Shown here piece by piece: positions 43,257 through 54,043 of a stretch of 64,000 nt of DNA. Source of the DNA: Antedon mediterranea (Eukaryota; Echinodermata; Crinoidea; Comatulida; Antedonidae); assembly GCF_964355755.1 (NCBI RefSeq), contig NC_092675.1, forward strand, positions 14,643,312 to 14,707,311. The letters are read 5' to 3'. Both the position numbers and the translations under genes were made by a program. Below the pieces are notes generated by a model. It worked only from the letters and a program-made list of their open reading frames with translations. It was not told the origin of the DNA and made no database searches. The stretch's first letter is position 1; each line of letters starts with the position of its first letter.

Positions 43257-43826
43257 ATGGTTGATTTAGAGGAAATAGTTTTAGCATACATTGAATATAA
43301 AATGACGGGGTTAGTTGTTTTGGATTCACCCATCCTCCAGAGTGCTATTCGTGCTTGTAAAGAGTTGGAAAACAATTTTAATGTGTTAGAATTGTGTAAA
43401 GATATTTCTTTGGAAGCGCTGTATTATGTATTAAAACAAATGATGAGCGATAGAAAAATAAACGTCGGCAGACTTGTGACAGGACTCGTTGTATGTACAT
43501 GTGTTGCGACACAATGTGACACAGAATTGCAGTTAGAAAATGTAAAACGTGTCTCCTGTGGATTTTTCAAGGAAAAGTTTTCGTTATTTGAACTTCGTAA
43601 TGACGATGAGTCGGTTAGTATGTTTCGTTTTTTGTTCGTGGGTAGTTTAACAAATATTCTTAAATTATTCATCATCATTATTTATAATGCGCGTGTTTTG
43701 TTTACTAATTATTTTTATTTATTATTTTCGTTCAGAATTTGTCTCTGCGTAGGAAGGGAGATGTTTTTTTTCGAAGCAGTGGCATTTTTAGTGACTGGTA
43801 TGGTGTTAACGCTTGTTTTTCGTTGA
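43257..43826 (+). CDS. Bcl-2-like apoptosis regulator, right-arm copy
   Basis: Mirror copy of 38849-39418 starting at the ATG of MVDLEEIVLAY. It differs by one residue, Phe for Val in ESVSMFRFLF. The BH4-, BH3- and BH1-like blocks and hydrophobic C-terminal tail are identical to the other copy, so both are kept open despite decay of the integrase and ATPase beside them. Confidence 0.6.
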   Translation: MVDLEEIVLAYIEYKMTGLVVLDSPILQSAIRACKELENNFNVLELCKDISLEALYYVLKQMMSDRKINVGRLVTGLVVCTCVATQCDTELQLENVKRVSCGFFKEKFSLFELRNDDESVSMFRFLFVGSLTNILKLFIIIIYNARVLFTNYFYLLFSFRICLCVGREMFFFEAVAFLVTGMVLTLVFR

Positions 43827-44874
43827 ATGTCTTCAGATGTTTCCTCTAGTCATCAAAACAAATTATTATGAACACCATATTGTATTGATCTCTCTAATTA
43901 ATTTTAGATGTGTTATCATTTATCTAAAATGTATATTTCTCAATAATAAACATTTACTTTATAAATTTGGTAAAAATACATTTATAATATTCCTTCTTAT
44001 TGAAAGTGTCGTTACAAACCGTGCGTCTCAAATTTGTTTCCTTTTGTGTGCGTTTTTATATCAGTACGTATTGTGTCTTTCTTAAAAGATTTAAAATTGA
44101 AAACACGTATAAAATGAAATTCATTTTGAAATAAAGAAATTGTATTTAAATTTAATAAGTCTATGCTTTATACATTTTGTATGTTTATTTTTGTAATATT
44201 ACCTATATATAAAATATAACTACTGTTAAAAATACTACTGTTTAAAATAAAAAATAAAAAGTAAACAGAATATTTTTAATCACAATCATTTAATATGTAT
44301 GTTTGCAATTACATTTAACAAATTCAAAAACTTCATACACGAGTTAAACAACACGCAAAGATCAAATTTCATTTTTGTTGTTGATGTTAAAAACAAAATG
44401 TATTTCAATACACATTCTACTTTTAACAGAAAAGAAAAAATTAAGCAAAGTCAAGAAATAAACTTATCATGAATTAAAATAGGAAAACTACTTTTACAAA
44501 TTTACACTGACATAAATTAAGTCAAAACATAATTAATTTATTTTATTAAACAAATCTATTGCAATACACTTTACAAACATAATAATAATAAAAATTCAAC
44601 AGAAAATAAAACAAATTAAATTAATTCGAAAAATAAATTTACCATGAATTAAAATAGGGTAACTACTTTTACAAATTTATAAAAAATAAATATTAAGTGA
44701 GATTTTGGTTTACGGTTTATTTTGTTAGGATTAGTTGTTGTTATTTTTCCAGTCCGATTCCTCGTACCATGCTACCAACTATTTCAAAATTGACTTCCTT
44801 TGATTTTTAGAAATCTAGAGTCAAACCTTTGATTTTGCAAACAGTTTGTCTGAATCAAATTTTATACACGTTAT

Positions 44875-45108
44875 TTTTCCAAATCCATTCCCCATTGTTC
44901 ATCAATAGCACTTACAAGTACCCAGTTTTGTTTGAATTTACGTTGAATGGATGTGTGTAATGTATTGCTTGTTCAGTCAGTCTTGAACTTGTCTCTTGGT
45001 AATATTTAAATCGTCTTTTACATTTTGATAAAGTCGGTCCACATCACCAAAACTATCAGGATGCTTAGGATCTTAATATACTTTTCTTAAGTACTCATTC
45101 ATATTCAT
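44875..45108 (-). pseudogene. Polinton integrase N-terminal remnant, right arm
   Basis: Mirror copy of 37566-37800, with the same stops and frameshift. Confidence 0.7.
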
Positions 45109-45356
45109 TACCCTCATTCACCCAAATGAAAATTAAAAAAATAAATCAATACTTAAATAACACGCAAAGATCAAATTTCATTTTCGTTCTTGTTGCTTTT
45201 AAAAGAAAAAAACACAACCTTTATTTTAACACACATTCTATTTCAATATAATTTATAACCATAATAATAATAAATTTACCGAAAAGAAATAAGAATTATA
45301 AAATTATGTAACATTAATTAAAAAAGTGTTAAGATATTATTTTAAATTTGTACAAA

Positions 45357-46049
45357 TTACAATTGGTAAAGAATCTTATTAAAAAGTTCTGAATCATTTG
45401 TAATCAACTTTATGGCTTTATCGAACGCATCAACATTGATGCAACGTAAATGAAAGTAGTTTAGCGCCCATTCAAAATGGGTAGCGCTATTGTCCACAAG
45501 TTTCAATGCCAGAATTGGTCGAAAAAATGTTAAGAGTTGTTCATATCTTGAGCCGTGAAAGTTATAACGTTCAACCATGTCCTTCAGAATGAATATAAAT
45601 TCTTCTATGAAAACCTTCCCAATTGTTCTCATTATTTCTTTGTACTCAAGTTCGGTAGTTTCTTTCTTAATCTCCGCCTCCAGCACAGGGTTCAGGTACT
45701 CTTCTGCAAACACCTCATCTTCTACCTCATCTTCTACATCGGCTTTTCTTGCTAGAAATAGGTGGTAGTCAACTACCGATGACGTGTCGTCGTATAAAAT
45801 CCTCTCCTCTTCAGAAATTATTCTCGATCTATAATGTTCGTCTTCTTCAGTATTAGATACATTATTGAAATCAACGTTCATTGGAGGTGGGGGTTGAATC
45901 GCCATTAAACACGTCATACAATTTGAAGGTACTGCTGTGCCGTGTTGATGTGAAACTTTGTGTATCTTTACTCGATTAGATACAGCACTCTGTCCTTTTG
46001 AAGAAGAAAAAACTCTCTTACTACCGGATTGATTTTGAGTAGAATTCAT
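45357..46049 (-). CDS. Unrecognised 230-residue protein, right-arm copy
   Basis: Mirror copy of the 36624-37316 gene, also fully open. Two changes are visible: EDEVEDEV for EDEVKDEV and MRTIGKVF for MRTIEKVF. Retention of both frames argues for purifying selection, recent duplication or ongoing arm conversion. Confidence 0.7.
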   Translation of the reverse strand: MNSTQNQSGSKRVFSSSKGQSAVSNRVKIHKVSHQHGTAVPSNCMTCLMAIQPPPPMNVDFNNVSNTEEDEHYRSRIISEEERILYDDTSSVVDYHLFLARKADVEDEVEDEVFAEEYLNPVLEAEIKKETTELEYKEIMRTIGKVFIEEFIFILKDMVERYNFHGSRYEQLLTFFRPILALKLVDNSATHFEWALNYFHLRCINVDAFDKAIKLITNDSELFNKILYQL

Positions 46050-47362
46050 CCTGATAGATAATAACAGCAGGATAAAGAACAGATGACTAAATGTTAAAAA
46101 TCTAAAGCAGGAAAACTGTACTGTTTTCAAATTAACAATGTGTATATATATATAGTAAATCAGGTACCGTGTTAAAAATAAAATAATTTAAATATATCAT
46201 ACTTAATTCAATAATTCTTAGAATAAATACCAACGCAATTACTAAGTATTCATTAAAACACTCTCATATTAATAAAAATATATTAATATTCACGAATATT
46301 AAAACATCTCATTACTTATTCATTGGACTGAGATCGCTACGCTTACAAAAACAACGAATTATGATTGGTAGATTAATCTTATTGGTTCATTGCCTGATGA
46401 CGTCACATACCCGCTAAAATCACAGGATTTGAAAAAATAGACAGCGGATTGATGTTATGATTTTGTTCTTATACAAACATAAAAAAAGCAGTAATTAAAG
46501 CTGATTAAACTTGTAGATTTTATTCATTAAAATATACTATAATATCAGACTTCTCAATGAAGGTAAGCACATTATTTTTAATTTTTATTTATTTATTTAT
46601 TACCATCTTTATATATTGAAGGAATACCCTTAAAAAATAATGCGGTTATGTAACTAAACGAAAAAACAAAAGGATAAAAAACTAAAAAAATAATTAAATA
46701 ACTTTTAATATCTTTGAATATCTCAACAAGGACAACGAATTCTAATTTCATTAGCATTATGCTTATAAGGAATCTTATTGGTTCATTGCCGGATGACGTC
46801 ACATACCCGCTAAAATCACAGAATTACAAAAAATGACCTGTCCACGCCTCACATGTAAACTAATTCCATGGAAAGACAGCGAATTGATGTTATTATTCCT
46901 TATACAAACATAAAAAACAGTAATCAAAGCTGATTAAACTTGTGGATTTTATTCATTAAACTGTACATCAGACTTCTCAATGAAGGTAAGCACATTGTCT
47001 TTAATATTTAAATGTAAATATTTATTTAAACATTATGTAATACATGTATTACGTTTGAAAATTATACATAAAACTATCACTCATTTACTAATTATTCATT
47101 AAAATACCCCTCATATTAATAAAAATATATTAATATTCATGAATATTAAAACATTTTATTACTTCTTCATTGGACTGAGATCGCTAAACAAATTAATTTA
47201 TTCATTTATTCAAAAATAATACCATTTTAATTATTAAATATTCATAAAACTACCCCCCTAATTAATTATTCATTCATATTAATTACACTCATAATTAATA
47301 TATTAATATTCATTAATTAATTTATGAATTATTCATTGGACTGTACGGGATATTATACTACT

Positions 47363-47368
47363 ACTCTC
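47363..47368. repeat. 6-bp target duplication ACTCTC, right
   Basis: Follows the element's last bases ATACTACT and is continued by GTACAGAAAAAAAAATCG, as in the empty-site paralogue. Confidence 0.9.
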
Positions 47369-47428
47369 GTACAGAAAAAAAAATCGCCCCCCCCCCCCTC
47401 CCCCCGCCTGTTGGAATCACTTCTCAGT

Positions 47429-47527
47429 GGAGTACGTCCTCTAGCCTTCGGCTTTACCTCACTGCCTGTCACTCACAGTCACACACAACCAGTTAGATGT
47501 AAAGCCGAAGGCTAGAGGGCGTACTCC
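47429..47527. repeat. 29-bp stem inverted repeat
   Basis: GGAGTACGTCCTCTAGCC... at 47429-47457 pairs with 47499-47527 with one mismatch, around a 41-nt loop rich in CACACA. The stem word AGCCGAAGGCTAGA also occurs at 15893. Confidence 0.75.
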
Positions 47528-48666
47528 AGACTGAAAAGTGATTGATCTGGCAATGCTGGCAAGGAGAGAAAGCAAAGGTGTTATCAGGATTGTTGACGCA
47601 ATCTAGAGATGTATATACGTATAATTTGTCAAATCACTCGCAATTTCTTGATTTTTTAGTCGATAGTGTAAATAAAATTGGTACATAATGTCAATAATGA
47701 TTTTAAGCACCTAATGAAAAACAATAACACTTATTATTACGTTTAGTTGAGCAATTAGTTGTTGACATTAACACAAATTTAGGTTTAACTATTTGTGATA
47801 ACTATTTGGTGGAAAATTAAACACAGAGGACGTATTTGTGATTAAATTGTTATTGATTTATTACAAAACATAGTGGGCGCTATATATTTTTTATAAATGT
47901 ATTGTGTATTGTCTCCGAGTGGAAAAGTTGTAGCAAATAATCAGCTCGCGAATTAAGAGTTATCGAATGGAACACCTATCCAAGTTTTCATAATATGTTC
48001 GTAATTGAGGGAAAGCAACTTAAAGGTGTATTTTCTCCCAAAAATATGAATAATGAGGATTAATAAACAAAATAAGACTTTGAATAGTCCATTTCTTATT
48101 TTTATAACGTGAATTACGAGTACATTCAACAATAAATCCTTAATGTTTTTTCAGGTAAATAATTTTGTGCGATCCAATTTAGTCAAAGAAAATAATTATT
48201 AAATGTTTTTTAAATGGCTTATTCAACAAATACATTGCTAAAAATTGTTTTTTTTTTTCAGGGGGACAATTAGGCCTATCATAAACTTGAGTTCTGTCAA
48301 AAACTAGTTTGACAAAAAGTGTGATTTGCCCAAATATGGTAGTGATATATTTAGTAATGGTAGTGATATGACATCATCATATTCATATGTAACCTTTAGG
48401 CCTACTATTACACAACCTGCAAAACACAAAAAAACTCAAACTCGTATAGAAGTGTAAGAAATTGCTTTTTTTGTGTTGCTCACTTAAGACTCTGACTGCG
48501 AATGGTCTTCCTGACCATTTGCAACAAAAACGAGTCAAACAAGTATAGAAGTGTAAGAAATTGCTTTTTTGGTGTTGCTCACTTAAGCGAATGGTCTTCT
48601 TGACACTTTTCATTTGAATGTCCTGCGTTCAATGAGATAAGGACCGATGAAAATACAAGGTTATAG
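47528..48666. other. AT-rich stretch without a recognised gene
   Basis: A ~115-bp tandem duplication lies at about 48435-48610 (GTATAGAAGTGTAAGAAATT and GTTGCTCACTTAAG twice). No gene is supported. Confidence 0.5.
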
Positions 48667-48840
48667 TTTCAACTGCAATTATTTGATTACAATGAAATTT
48701 CGGAGTTATTCATTAATGGCAACACTGACGTTAAATTATATCTTACTCTGGGAAGTGAAAATTATCTCTTCAGCAAGGAAGTTATGAATATTTTTGATAG
48801 GTTTTGTAAAGCACATGTTAAAAGATTATGGAAAAAATAG
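48667..48840 (+). pseudogene. Unidentified 57-codon coding-like block
   Basis: An open block between two stops, including DVKLYLTLGSENYLFSKEVM and ending HVKRLWKK-stop, has a protein-like composition in AT-rich DNA. No ATG lies at its start. It could be a last exon or transposon remnant; I do not recognise it. Confidence 0.3.
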
Positions 48841-49006
48841 ATAAATTAAGAGGCGTCTGGTTCTGTATTGCAGTGTAATTTTGTAATAGTAAAATTAGGT
48901 TTAGTTTTTTAGATAACTAATTGTTTAAAAGTGTCTGTTAATTGTTTTCGTCATAATAATTCTTTTACTTTTGCCTATTTATATTTGTATAAACAGTTAC
49001 TGTAAA

Positions 49007-49235
49007 TACAATAGTGACTCCATGTTTTCCCTTTTTTTTAAAGCAGGTATGCATATTAACAGTTATGGTCTAAGTGGTTGCCTTTTTAATTAAGTAGCGG
49101 TGGTGGTGAACAGACTTGTTGTTTTTTTTGCTCGCTCACCAGGCCTCATCCTAACAAATGCCAATGGCCTCGCTACTCGAATCAACTCCAGACATGGAAG
49201 AATCTGACGATGCTGTTTTAAAAGCAATTCATACT
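49007..49235. repeat. Left copy of a ~205-bp inverted repeat
   Basis: It is the inverted counterpart of 53105-53309 (CTCCATGTTTTCCC, GCAGGTATGCATATTAACAG, AAGTAGCGGTGGTGGTGAAC, then the ORF1 start). Here it precedes and enters ORF1 of the plus-strand LINE in the sense direction. Confidence 0.85.
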
Positions 49236-49353
49236 GCTTTATCTGAATCGACAAAAGCTTCACCTATAACAAAACTACGAAGTGGAAAAGATACCGGACC
49301 AACTTAGACGCGGTGCTGTCCAAGGTTATTTCTACAATTCAACCTATGCTAAT

Positions 49354-49438
49354 TAGGTGATCATTTAAAATAAAATGATCACCTATTGTTATTGTAAAAA
49401 ATCTTTATTAGGTGATCATTTAGAATAATGATCACCTA
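49354..49438. repeat. Tandem hairpins with TAGGTGATCATT arms
   Basis: Two foldbacks (49354-49385 and 49409-49438) repeat at 55 bp; TGATCACCTA recurs once at the right side of the insertion (52815-52822), followed by a AATTCGTC-AAAGT-GACGAATT hairpin. These may be the ends of the inserted unit. Confidence 0.65.
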
Positions 49439-49598
49439 TTGTTATTGTACAAAATCTTTATTATTGTTTTCCTTGTTGTTATTATTCTTCTTTCTGTACA
49501 CTTTTTGTGTAACAATTATCTCAAAAAGTTAAATAGCAATGATTTCAAAAATGTTACAATGTCTTTCAAATTCTTTAACTTAACCATAATAAGCTTTT

Positions 49599-52440
49599 AC
49601 AAGATACAAGATACAAGATAACTTTATTGTCAAAATTGTTAACAATTTCGAGATATGTTTTGTACCTGAGTAGAATAAATAATACGATGTGATAACTATA
49701 TAAATAAATACAAATGATACAAGTGACTATCTTGAAAAGTTTTTGTTAAATAAATTGCATGCTATGTACATTGGTGAAAGTATGAAACGGTTTGTGGATA
49801 TTTTTTCCTGTGTCAGTCTAACCCTTCCTGATTTACTTATAATGATATCTGAATGTAATGGGTGTGATGGGTCTTGCATAATTGTGTCAAATTTCTTAAG
49901 TATGAATGTATTAAACATTTCATCTAAAGATTTCACTTCTACACCGATAACTCTGCTGGCCTTGTTTAATCTAATCTCTGAATTTGACTTTTACTGTTTA
50001 CATTGATATGAGAAAACCAAAACAATAATACAATAAGAAATGATTGATTGAACAACAGAGGAATAAATCACATGAATGAGAACTAACATTAAACCGTTTC
50101 ATTTTGTATATAAAGTACATTCTCTTATTAGCCTTGGTATGGAGTTCTTTAGTGTTGCTCTCCCAATTTAGTTTATTATCAATTATTAATCCCAAGTACT
50201 TATGACTTTTTACTATTTCAACAATTTCATTATCGATTTCAATATTTACATGATTAGTTTTATTTTTCCTTCTAAAATCGACAATAACCTCTTTAGTTTT
50301 TTTGGCATTTAGTTCAAGAAAATTTTGTTTACACCAGACTACAAAATGTTCAACATATTCATTAAACAGGGATGTATTATCATTTGAAATTAAACCAACT
50401 AGGCAAGTATCATCTGCAAACTTAACATTAAATGATTTACTTGGGTCAATATCACTATAAAAATCAGAATATAATGAAAAAAGTAAGGGTGAGAGAACGC
50501 ATCCTTGTGGTGCACCTGTATTACAAGTTAACTGCTTAGATACGCTACCCCTAAACTTAACAATCTGTGTTATTTCATTTAAGAAATCAGAAATCCAGAG
50601 ATTTAATCATGGATTTATTCCTAACTTTAATAATTTATCTGTAAGTAAATGAGGCTGAATTGTGTTGAACGCTGCAGAAAAATCTAAAAATAATATTCTA
50701 GCATAGTTATTCGGATATTCAAGATGACCATATACCTTTTGCGTGAGCGTCATAACTGCGTCAACTACGCCCCTTTTTTCCCTATAAGCAAATTGGTTGC
50801 TATCAATCATACCCTTTGTCTCATTATTTAATATATTTTTTATCATTTTCTCAAAGCATTTCATGGGGATGGCTGTTAATGCCACTGGCCTATAGTCATT
50901 GCAAACAGTACATTTATAATTTTTTGGAATCGGTGTGATAATAGCAGACTTCCAAAGGGTTGGTACATGACATACATCAACCGACCACTGAAATAGGTAA
51001 TGAAAAATATACTTTAATTGAAAATAACAGGTCTTCAGAACTTTCCCTGAGATTTGATCTGGCCCTGTGGCTTTCTATGACTTGACTTTATTAGGGTTTG
51101 TTCCATATCAGTTATATTAATTAGGATATTGTTATTTCCTTCTTCTCTGATTGAGCTCTTAGTATTTTCATTTTGATTTTTCCCATAAATCCGAAAAGTC
51201 ACTTTTTTCAAACCTGACATAAAAAGTATTTATGTTATCCGCTGTGATGTCAGTATCCTTACTCTTATTTACTGCAACTTTGTAATTACCCGTAACTTTA
51301 TTCATACTTTTCTAAACGGTCTTGATATCACCCGACTTAAATGTGTCCTCAGTGTGTTTGGCATAGTTCTGCTTATCTCTTTTAATTACTCGTCTCACTT
51401 CTCTAATTTTACTGGCTTCGAAATCTCCTTGTTTAAACGTTTCATATTTTTCTTTCATTAGTAATCTTAATTTCTTTGAAACCCATGGTTTATTATTTGC
51501 ATAGATTTTTACGAATTTGATTTGTACAATGGAGTCCTCACATCTTTCTACCGTGTCGTCAAGTGAATTGCTCTTAAACGTATCCCAACCTGTTCTATCA
51601 AAACAATCCTTTAGATCATTTATAGCAACTTCTGACCATATCTTGACCGGTTTTTTAATGATGTTAAATTTTCTTAATTTCTGCTTATACTTTGGCAATA
51701 ATTGAATAAGATTGTGATCCGATTTCCCAATTCCATTTTTTGCTTTTGCCAGGTACGCATTCGGTATATTTCCATAACATTCATCCAATATGCTGTCTTT
51801 CCTCGTCGGTACCTTCACGTATTGATGCCAATGAGGTAGTGATCTTTTGAGCATGCAATGATTGAAGTCGCCTAACACCAGCTTTAACGCATCTGGTGAC
51901 TCACTCTCTAATAATCTCATTTCATGTGCGACTTTTTTCCCTGCTTCTATACGACTTCCTTCTTGTTGAACATATGCAACTGACACAAAGATCTGTGGTA
52001 TTTCTCTCGGCAAGTAAAAAGGGCGTAGTGCAATCACAATGAATTCAGCATCTTGACAGCAATGTTTGTTTACTACCTTGATGTTGTTACACCAACGTGT
52101 GTTAATGTATGCGCAGACAAAACCGCCTCCCTCTTTTCCTGTAACATGCAGATCTCTATCTCCCCACACGCATGAGAACCCATCAATACTGACATCTGCA
52201 GTGGTATGTTGGTCTTTAAACCGCGTTTCGGTGAAACACAGTAAGCTAGATTCTCGGAAGTCTTGTAATGCCATACACGCTTCCAGTTGATCGAGCTTGT
52301 TACACAGGGATTGAGCATTTCCAAAATTAACAGTTGATAGAGGAAGACGATTTAATCGTCTGAGCCTTTCCTTAATTCCCCCTCTGCGTCCCCCTCCTTT
52401 TACGTGGCTTTGGATTGTAATTTAGTCAAAGTTATACATA
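49599..52440 (-). mobile_element. Rex1/CR1-like LINE inserted within the plus-strand LINE
   Basis: The element reads on the minus strand and ends with AATAAAGTTATC and three TTGTATC-type tail repeats (49599-49625). The gene is described separately. 5' truncation cannot be judged exactly. Confidence 0.7.
49727..52330 (-). pseudogene. Rex1/CR1-like LINE protein (endonuclease and reverse transcriptase, decayed)
   Basis: Endonuclease lies at 52274-51312 (LLCFTETRF, LVLGDFNH, GKSDHNLI, with the family-typical RPFYLPREIP). Reverse transcriptase follows in broken frames: NQFAYREKRGVVDAV and LFLDFSAAFNTIQPH (50885-50607), then GAPQGCVLSPLLF and FADDTCLV near 50530-50400, and YLGLIIDNKLNWE near 50180. 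The C-terminus (49936-49727) contains DPSHPLHSDIIISKSGR. Several frameshifts and stops make it non-functional. Confidence 0.75.
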
Positions 52441-52654
52441 TTTCAAAGAGCGCGCATTGCGCTTCTACGTGTCAAATTTTCTTCCAATTCCTAAATATAT
52501 TTGATCAATTCATTATCTTTCGAAATTGTCATCTTCAAATTTATTTGATAATTCCATCATACCAAAAAATTAGAACATGATGTGTGTCCCGTAATTTCAC
52601 CTACGCTACACTGTATATAGATATACAGTATATACTGTACATATTGTATATATT

Positions 52655-52713
52655 GTATAGTTGTACCTATTATATGCCATATTGTATATGGCATATAATA
52701 GGTACAACTATAC
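52655..52713. repeat. 27-bp perfect stem hairpin
   Basis: GTATAGTTGTACCTATTATA...CCATA pairs perfectly with 52687-52713 around a 5-nt TTGTA loop. Size and shape approach a microRNA-like foldback, but the perfect pairing and location inside transposon debris favour a MITE or recent inverted duplication. Confidence 0.85.
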
Positions 52714-53104
52714 ACTATGCACTATAAGCGTATGCATCATGTCATAGGATTTTACGATCGTATGTTAACGTACATGCATGTTTTAAAAAAATTATTTTCA
52801 GTAAAATGATAAAAATGATCACCTATAATTCGTCAAAGTGACGAATTAAATTCTAGTTTCAATTGTGTCTGCAGCTGTGAACGCATCGACCAAGCACATG
52901 ATCGAGCTTCTCGCAAAGGGTGACAAAGAAAGGAACATGGCGATAGATGCAGCAGTGAACTCTGTGAGTAGAATTAAAAGTGAAGTACAGTTAAATAGAT
53001 TTGCGCTCGATAGATTAGAGCAATATAGTCGAAGAGGCAACATCAAAATATATGGCATACCAGAAGCTAGTAATGAATCCACGGACGACTTAGTTATAAA
53101 TATA

Positions 53105-53309
53105 TAACAGCATCGTCAGATTCTTCCTGTCTGGAGTTGATTCGAGTAGCGAGGCCATTGGCATTTGTTAGGATGAGGTCTGGGGAGTGAGCAAAAAAAC
53201 ACGTCTGTTCACCACCACCGCTACTTAATTAAAAAGGCAACCACTTAGACCATAACTGTTAATATGCATACCTGCTTTTAAAAAAGGGAAAACATGGGGT
53301 CACTATTGG
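53105..53309. repeat. Right copy of the ~205-bp inverted repeat
   Basis: Complement of 49007-49235: AACAGCATCGTCAGATTCTTC... to TGGGGTCACTATTGG. It lies antisense between ORF1 and ORF2 of the plus-strand LINE. Confidence 0.85.
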
Positions 53310-53317
53310 ATTATATA

Positions 53318-53841
53318 AAGCTTAAATGTGTGTGGACTGAGGAGTAAACTCCAACTGGGTGTGTTAGAACAATATTTATGTAATTCAGACTTCGTATGTC
53401 GGAAACGAAATCGGATTCAATTGATGCTAATGATATTGAGGGATTTGTCCCATCTGTGAAACTGGCTAGGGAGGGCGAGCGTTTTGGTGGTTTTCACGGT
53501 CTTTGTATCCTTGTAAAAGAAGATATTTCCCAATACTGTAATCTGATATCTGGATGTAAGTCGGAAGCTGCTCTATGGATTAAAGTAGATACAGAGGCAT
53601 ACGGGCTTGAATTTGTGTTAGGTTCAGTGTATGTTCCTTACGAAGGCTAAGTTTTTTATAACAACGATTTATTTGACTCACTGGAATTCGACGTCATACA
53701 CATAAATATTACTCTGTACAACCCACCCATATAGTAATGATGGGAGATTTCAACTCTCGCACAGGCGTATTTAATGATTGTATTGCAATTGAACAGGAAA
53801 TCGCAGATGTATCTGGTATCGACACAGAGGAAGAGGACATA
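53318..53841 (+). pseudogene. LINE ORF2 endonuclease, 5' part
   Basis: Starts LNVCGLRSKLQLGVLEQYL, shifts frame, then SETKSDSIDANDIEGFVPSV and LGSVYVPYEG, another shift, and MMGDFNSRTG. These are endonuclease motifs of CR1/L2-like LINEs. The reading EEEDI at 53830-53841 is cut by the Ngaro-type element and resumes at 59885. Confidence 0.65.
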
Positions 53842-53986
53842 TTGACACATGTGAGCCCGATAAACAAATACAAGGAAACAAATATTGGTTGTAAAGTTAT
53901 TTAATATGAATGGCAAGTCATCGTTGCAGCATGCACGTAAAAGGAAAACATAAAAAAGGAACATTGGGATGCTCTGAAAGGGCCAA
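53842..53986 (-). repeat. Split direct repeat B2
   Basis: TTGACACATGTGAGCCCGAT to ...GCTCTGAAAGGGCCAA; direct copy of 54167-54297, with an extra AACATAAAAAAGG stretch. Confidence 0.85.
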
Positions 53987-54043
53987 AACACATGTCTCAA
54001 AATCGTAATTGAAAACAAAATAGAGAGGGAGCGGAGGGAGGGA

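Larger units (their letters stand above)
35311..47362. mobile_element. 12-kb palindromic Polinton/Maverick-derived element
   Basis: The element begins AGTAGTATAATATCC and ends with its complement. Its arms, 35311-41322 and 41353-47362, are inverted copies that are nearly identical throughout and are joined by a 30-nt spacer. A 6-bp duplication and AG...CT ends are Polinton hallmarks, and each arm contains decayed integrase and packaging-ATPase sequence of Polinton type. No DNA polymerase B, capsid or protease gene is seen, so it is probably non-autonomous. Each arm carries the same two open genes. A hairpin artefact of sequencing is unlikely because the symmetry stops exactly at the target duplication, the flanks differ, and the arms have several base differences. 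Confidence 0.88.
41353..47362. repeat. Right arm of the palindrome
   Basis: Inverted copy of 35311-41322. Corresponding positions sum to 82673-82675, so the arms differ in length by about 2 nt. Substitutions include the codons giving Lys/Glu and Glu/Gly in the 230-residue protein and Val/Phe in the Bcl-2-like protein. Confidence 0.9.
49158..53107 (+). pseudogene. LINE ORF1 (plus strand), split by an insertion
   Basis: The first block (49158-49352) starts MPMASLLESTPDMEESDD and shifts frame before NLDAVLSKVISTIQ. An insertion occupies about 49353-52852. The second block (52853-53107) reads SIVSAAVNASTKHMIELLAK... and then RLEQYSRRGNIKIYGIPE, a hallmark of CR1/L2/L1-type ORF1 RNA-binding proteins. 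It is cut at 53107 where an inverted copy of its own 5' end begins. ORF2 follows at 53318. Confidence 0.6.

Noticed and set aside
35311-47362. Palindrome as a sequencing or assembly artefact
   Set aside because: A missed-adapter chimera would not stop exactly at a 6-bp duplication with different flanks on each side, nor show base differences between arms plus a matching empty-site paralogue at 16441-16560. Read-level proof is still needed.
52655-52713. microRNA precursor
   Set aside because: The stem is perfect with a 5-nt loop and lies within transposon debris; real precursors usually have bulges and longer stems.
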